A DNA stretch of 64,000 nt, from positions 806,001 to 870,000 of the forward strand of contig NZ_FXEG02000005.1 in assembly GCF_900176255.2 (NCBI RefSeq), written 5' to 3'. Numbering within the stretch: the first letter of the stretch is position 1; each line of letters opens with the position of its first letter. This DNA is from Mycobacterium ahvazicum (GTDB lineage Bacteria > Actinomycetota > Actinomycetes > Mycobacteriales > Mycobacteriaceae). The notes beneath the pieces are model-generated. The model was not told the DNA's origin. It worked only from the letters and a program-made list of their open reading frames with translations, and made no database searches. The position numbers and the translations under genes are program-made. Positions 63,754-64,000 of the stretch are shown piece after piece.

Positions 63754-64000
63754 TCACGCGCCGGCCACAAAGCCGCCTGGTCCCCGGATGTCGTTGCTGT
63801 GGCCCGGGTTGCTGATTCGCGGGACGCCACCTCCGGGCCCTTTCTCCCAGGTGATGTGGTTCCCGGTGCCGGTGGCCACGATCGCGGCCACGGTTTGCAG
63901 ATTCACGGTGTTAGCGGTGCCGCTGACGTCGACCTCGCCGCACGACCCGGTCAACGTGACCGTCGAGTCCTCGCCCACGATCCTGATCGGCGATTGATTC
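63754..64000 (-). CDS. DUF3060 protein (5' end outside window)
   Basis: The frame stays open to the window edge, so its start is missing. The visible 80 or so residues (RIVGEDSTVTLTGSCGEVDV, ending in PGHSNDIRGPGGFVAGA) show the beta-repeat pattern and central cysteine of DUF3060, often found in mycobacterial lipoproteins. Function unknown. It converges on the preceding gene's stop with a 1-base gap. Confidence 0.65.
   Translation of the reverse strand, partial: NQSPIRIVGEDSTVTLTGSCGEVDVSGTANTVNLQTVAAIVATGTGNHITWEKGPGGGVPRISNPGHSNDIRGPGGFVAGA

Overview
This is a high-GC window from a Mycobacterium, most likely a non-tuberculous and probably slow-growing species. It holds kstR, carD, lsr2, disA, clpC1, lpq-type lipoproteins, a PE/PPE pair and a 13E12-type HNH gene. 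From kstR at about 1.0 kb to a large membrane protein at about 63.7 kb, gene order follows the M. tuberculosis Rv3574-Rv3635 segment. It is not M. tuberculosis: espACD, the Rv3619c/Rv3620c esx pair, Rv3633 and several PE_PGRS genes are missing, and other genes occupy those places. I see no tRNA, rRNA, CRISPR array, prophage or insertion sequence.

Layout. 0-2.8 kb: a truncated alpha/beta hydrolase, kstR with its palindromic operator, and a LacI regulator. 2.8-9.2 kb: a co-directional accessory run behind a Zur-type box, namely a metal ABC transporter (binding protein, ATPase, permease), an LppH-like lipoprotein, an orphan pxpA, a metallo-beta-lactamase-fold hydrolase and an ArsB-like permease. 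9.2-13.3 kb: a large LuxR-type ATPase regulator divergent from a broken FAD monooxygenase, with a perfect 16-bp palindrome between them. 13.2-24.2 kb: mostly housekeeping genes (GDPD, rlmB-type methylase, cysS, ispF, ispD, carD, lpqE, radA, disA, carbonic anhydrase, mutY). 24.2-28.7 kb: a hydrolase, mhuD, lpqF, then a cobalt module (cbtB, cbtA, histidine phosphatase) preceded by a compact cobalamin riboswitch, and a damaged ybjQ. 28.7-43.7 kb: a long minus-strand run with clpC1, lsr2, lysS, pantothenate/CoA genes, folate genes and ftsH. 43.9-51 kb: a VOC gene, an ephA / flavin monooxygenase / alcohol dehydrogenase operon, an HNH gene and PPE/PE. 51-64 kb: lpqG, hpt, tilS, a zincin-like protein, dac, ppa, membrane proteins, polyprenyl-phosphate sugar genes (Rv3631/Rv3632 type), galE and a large membrane protein.

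Functional links. The folate (folE-folP-folB-folK) and pantothenate (DUF2520-panC-panD-coaX) blocks are tightly overlapping operons. ispD-ispF feeds isoprenoid synthesis and sits behind carD. The GT2/DUF2304 pair and galE belong to cell-wall sugar supply. Four regulatory sites read directly from the sequence tie genes to signals: KstR box (sterols), Zur-like box (zinc), cobalamin riboswitch (B12) and ClgR-like box (proteostasis).

The oddest stretch is about 76 nt inside the zincin-like gene near 54.5 kb. It resembles an error-laden Illumina Nextera adapter with a poly-A tail, so it is probably an assembly artefact and not biology. The most interesting genuine system is the riboswitch-controlled cbtB-cbtA-phosphatase cassette.
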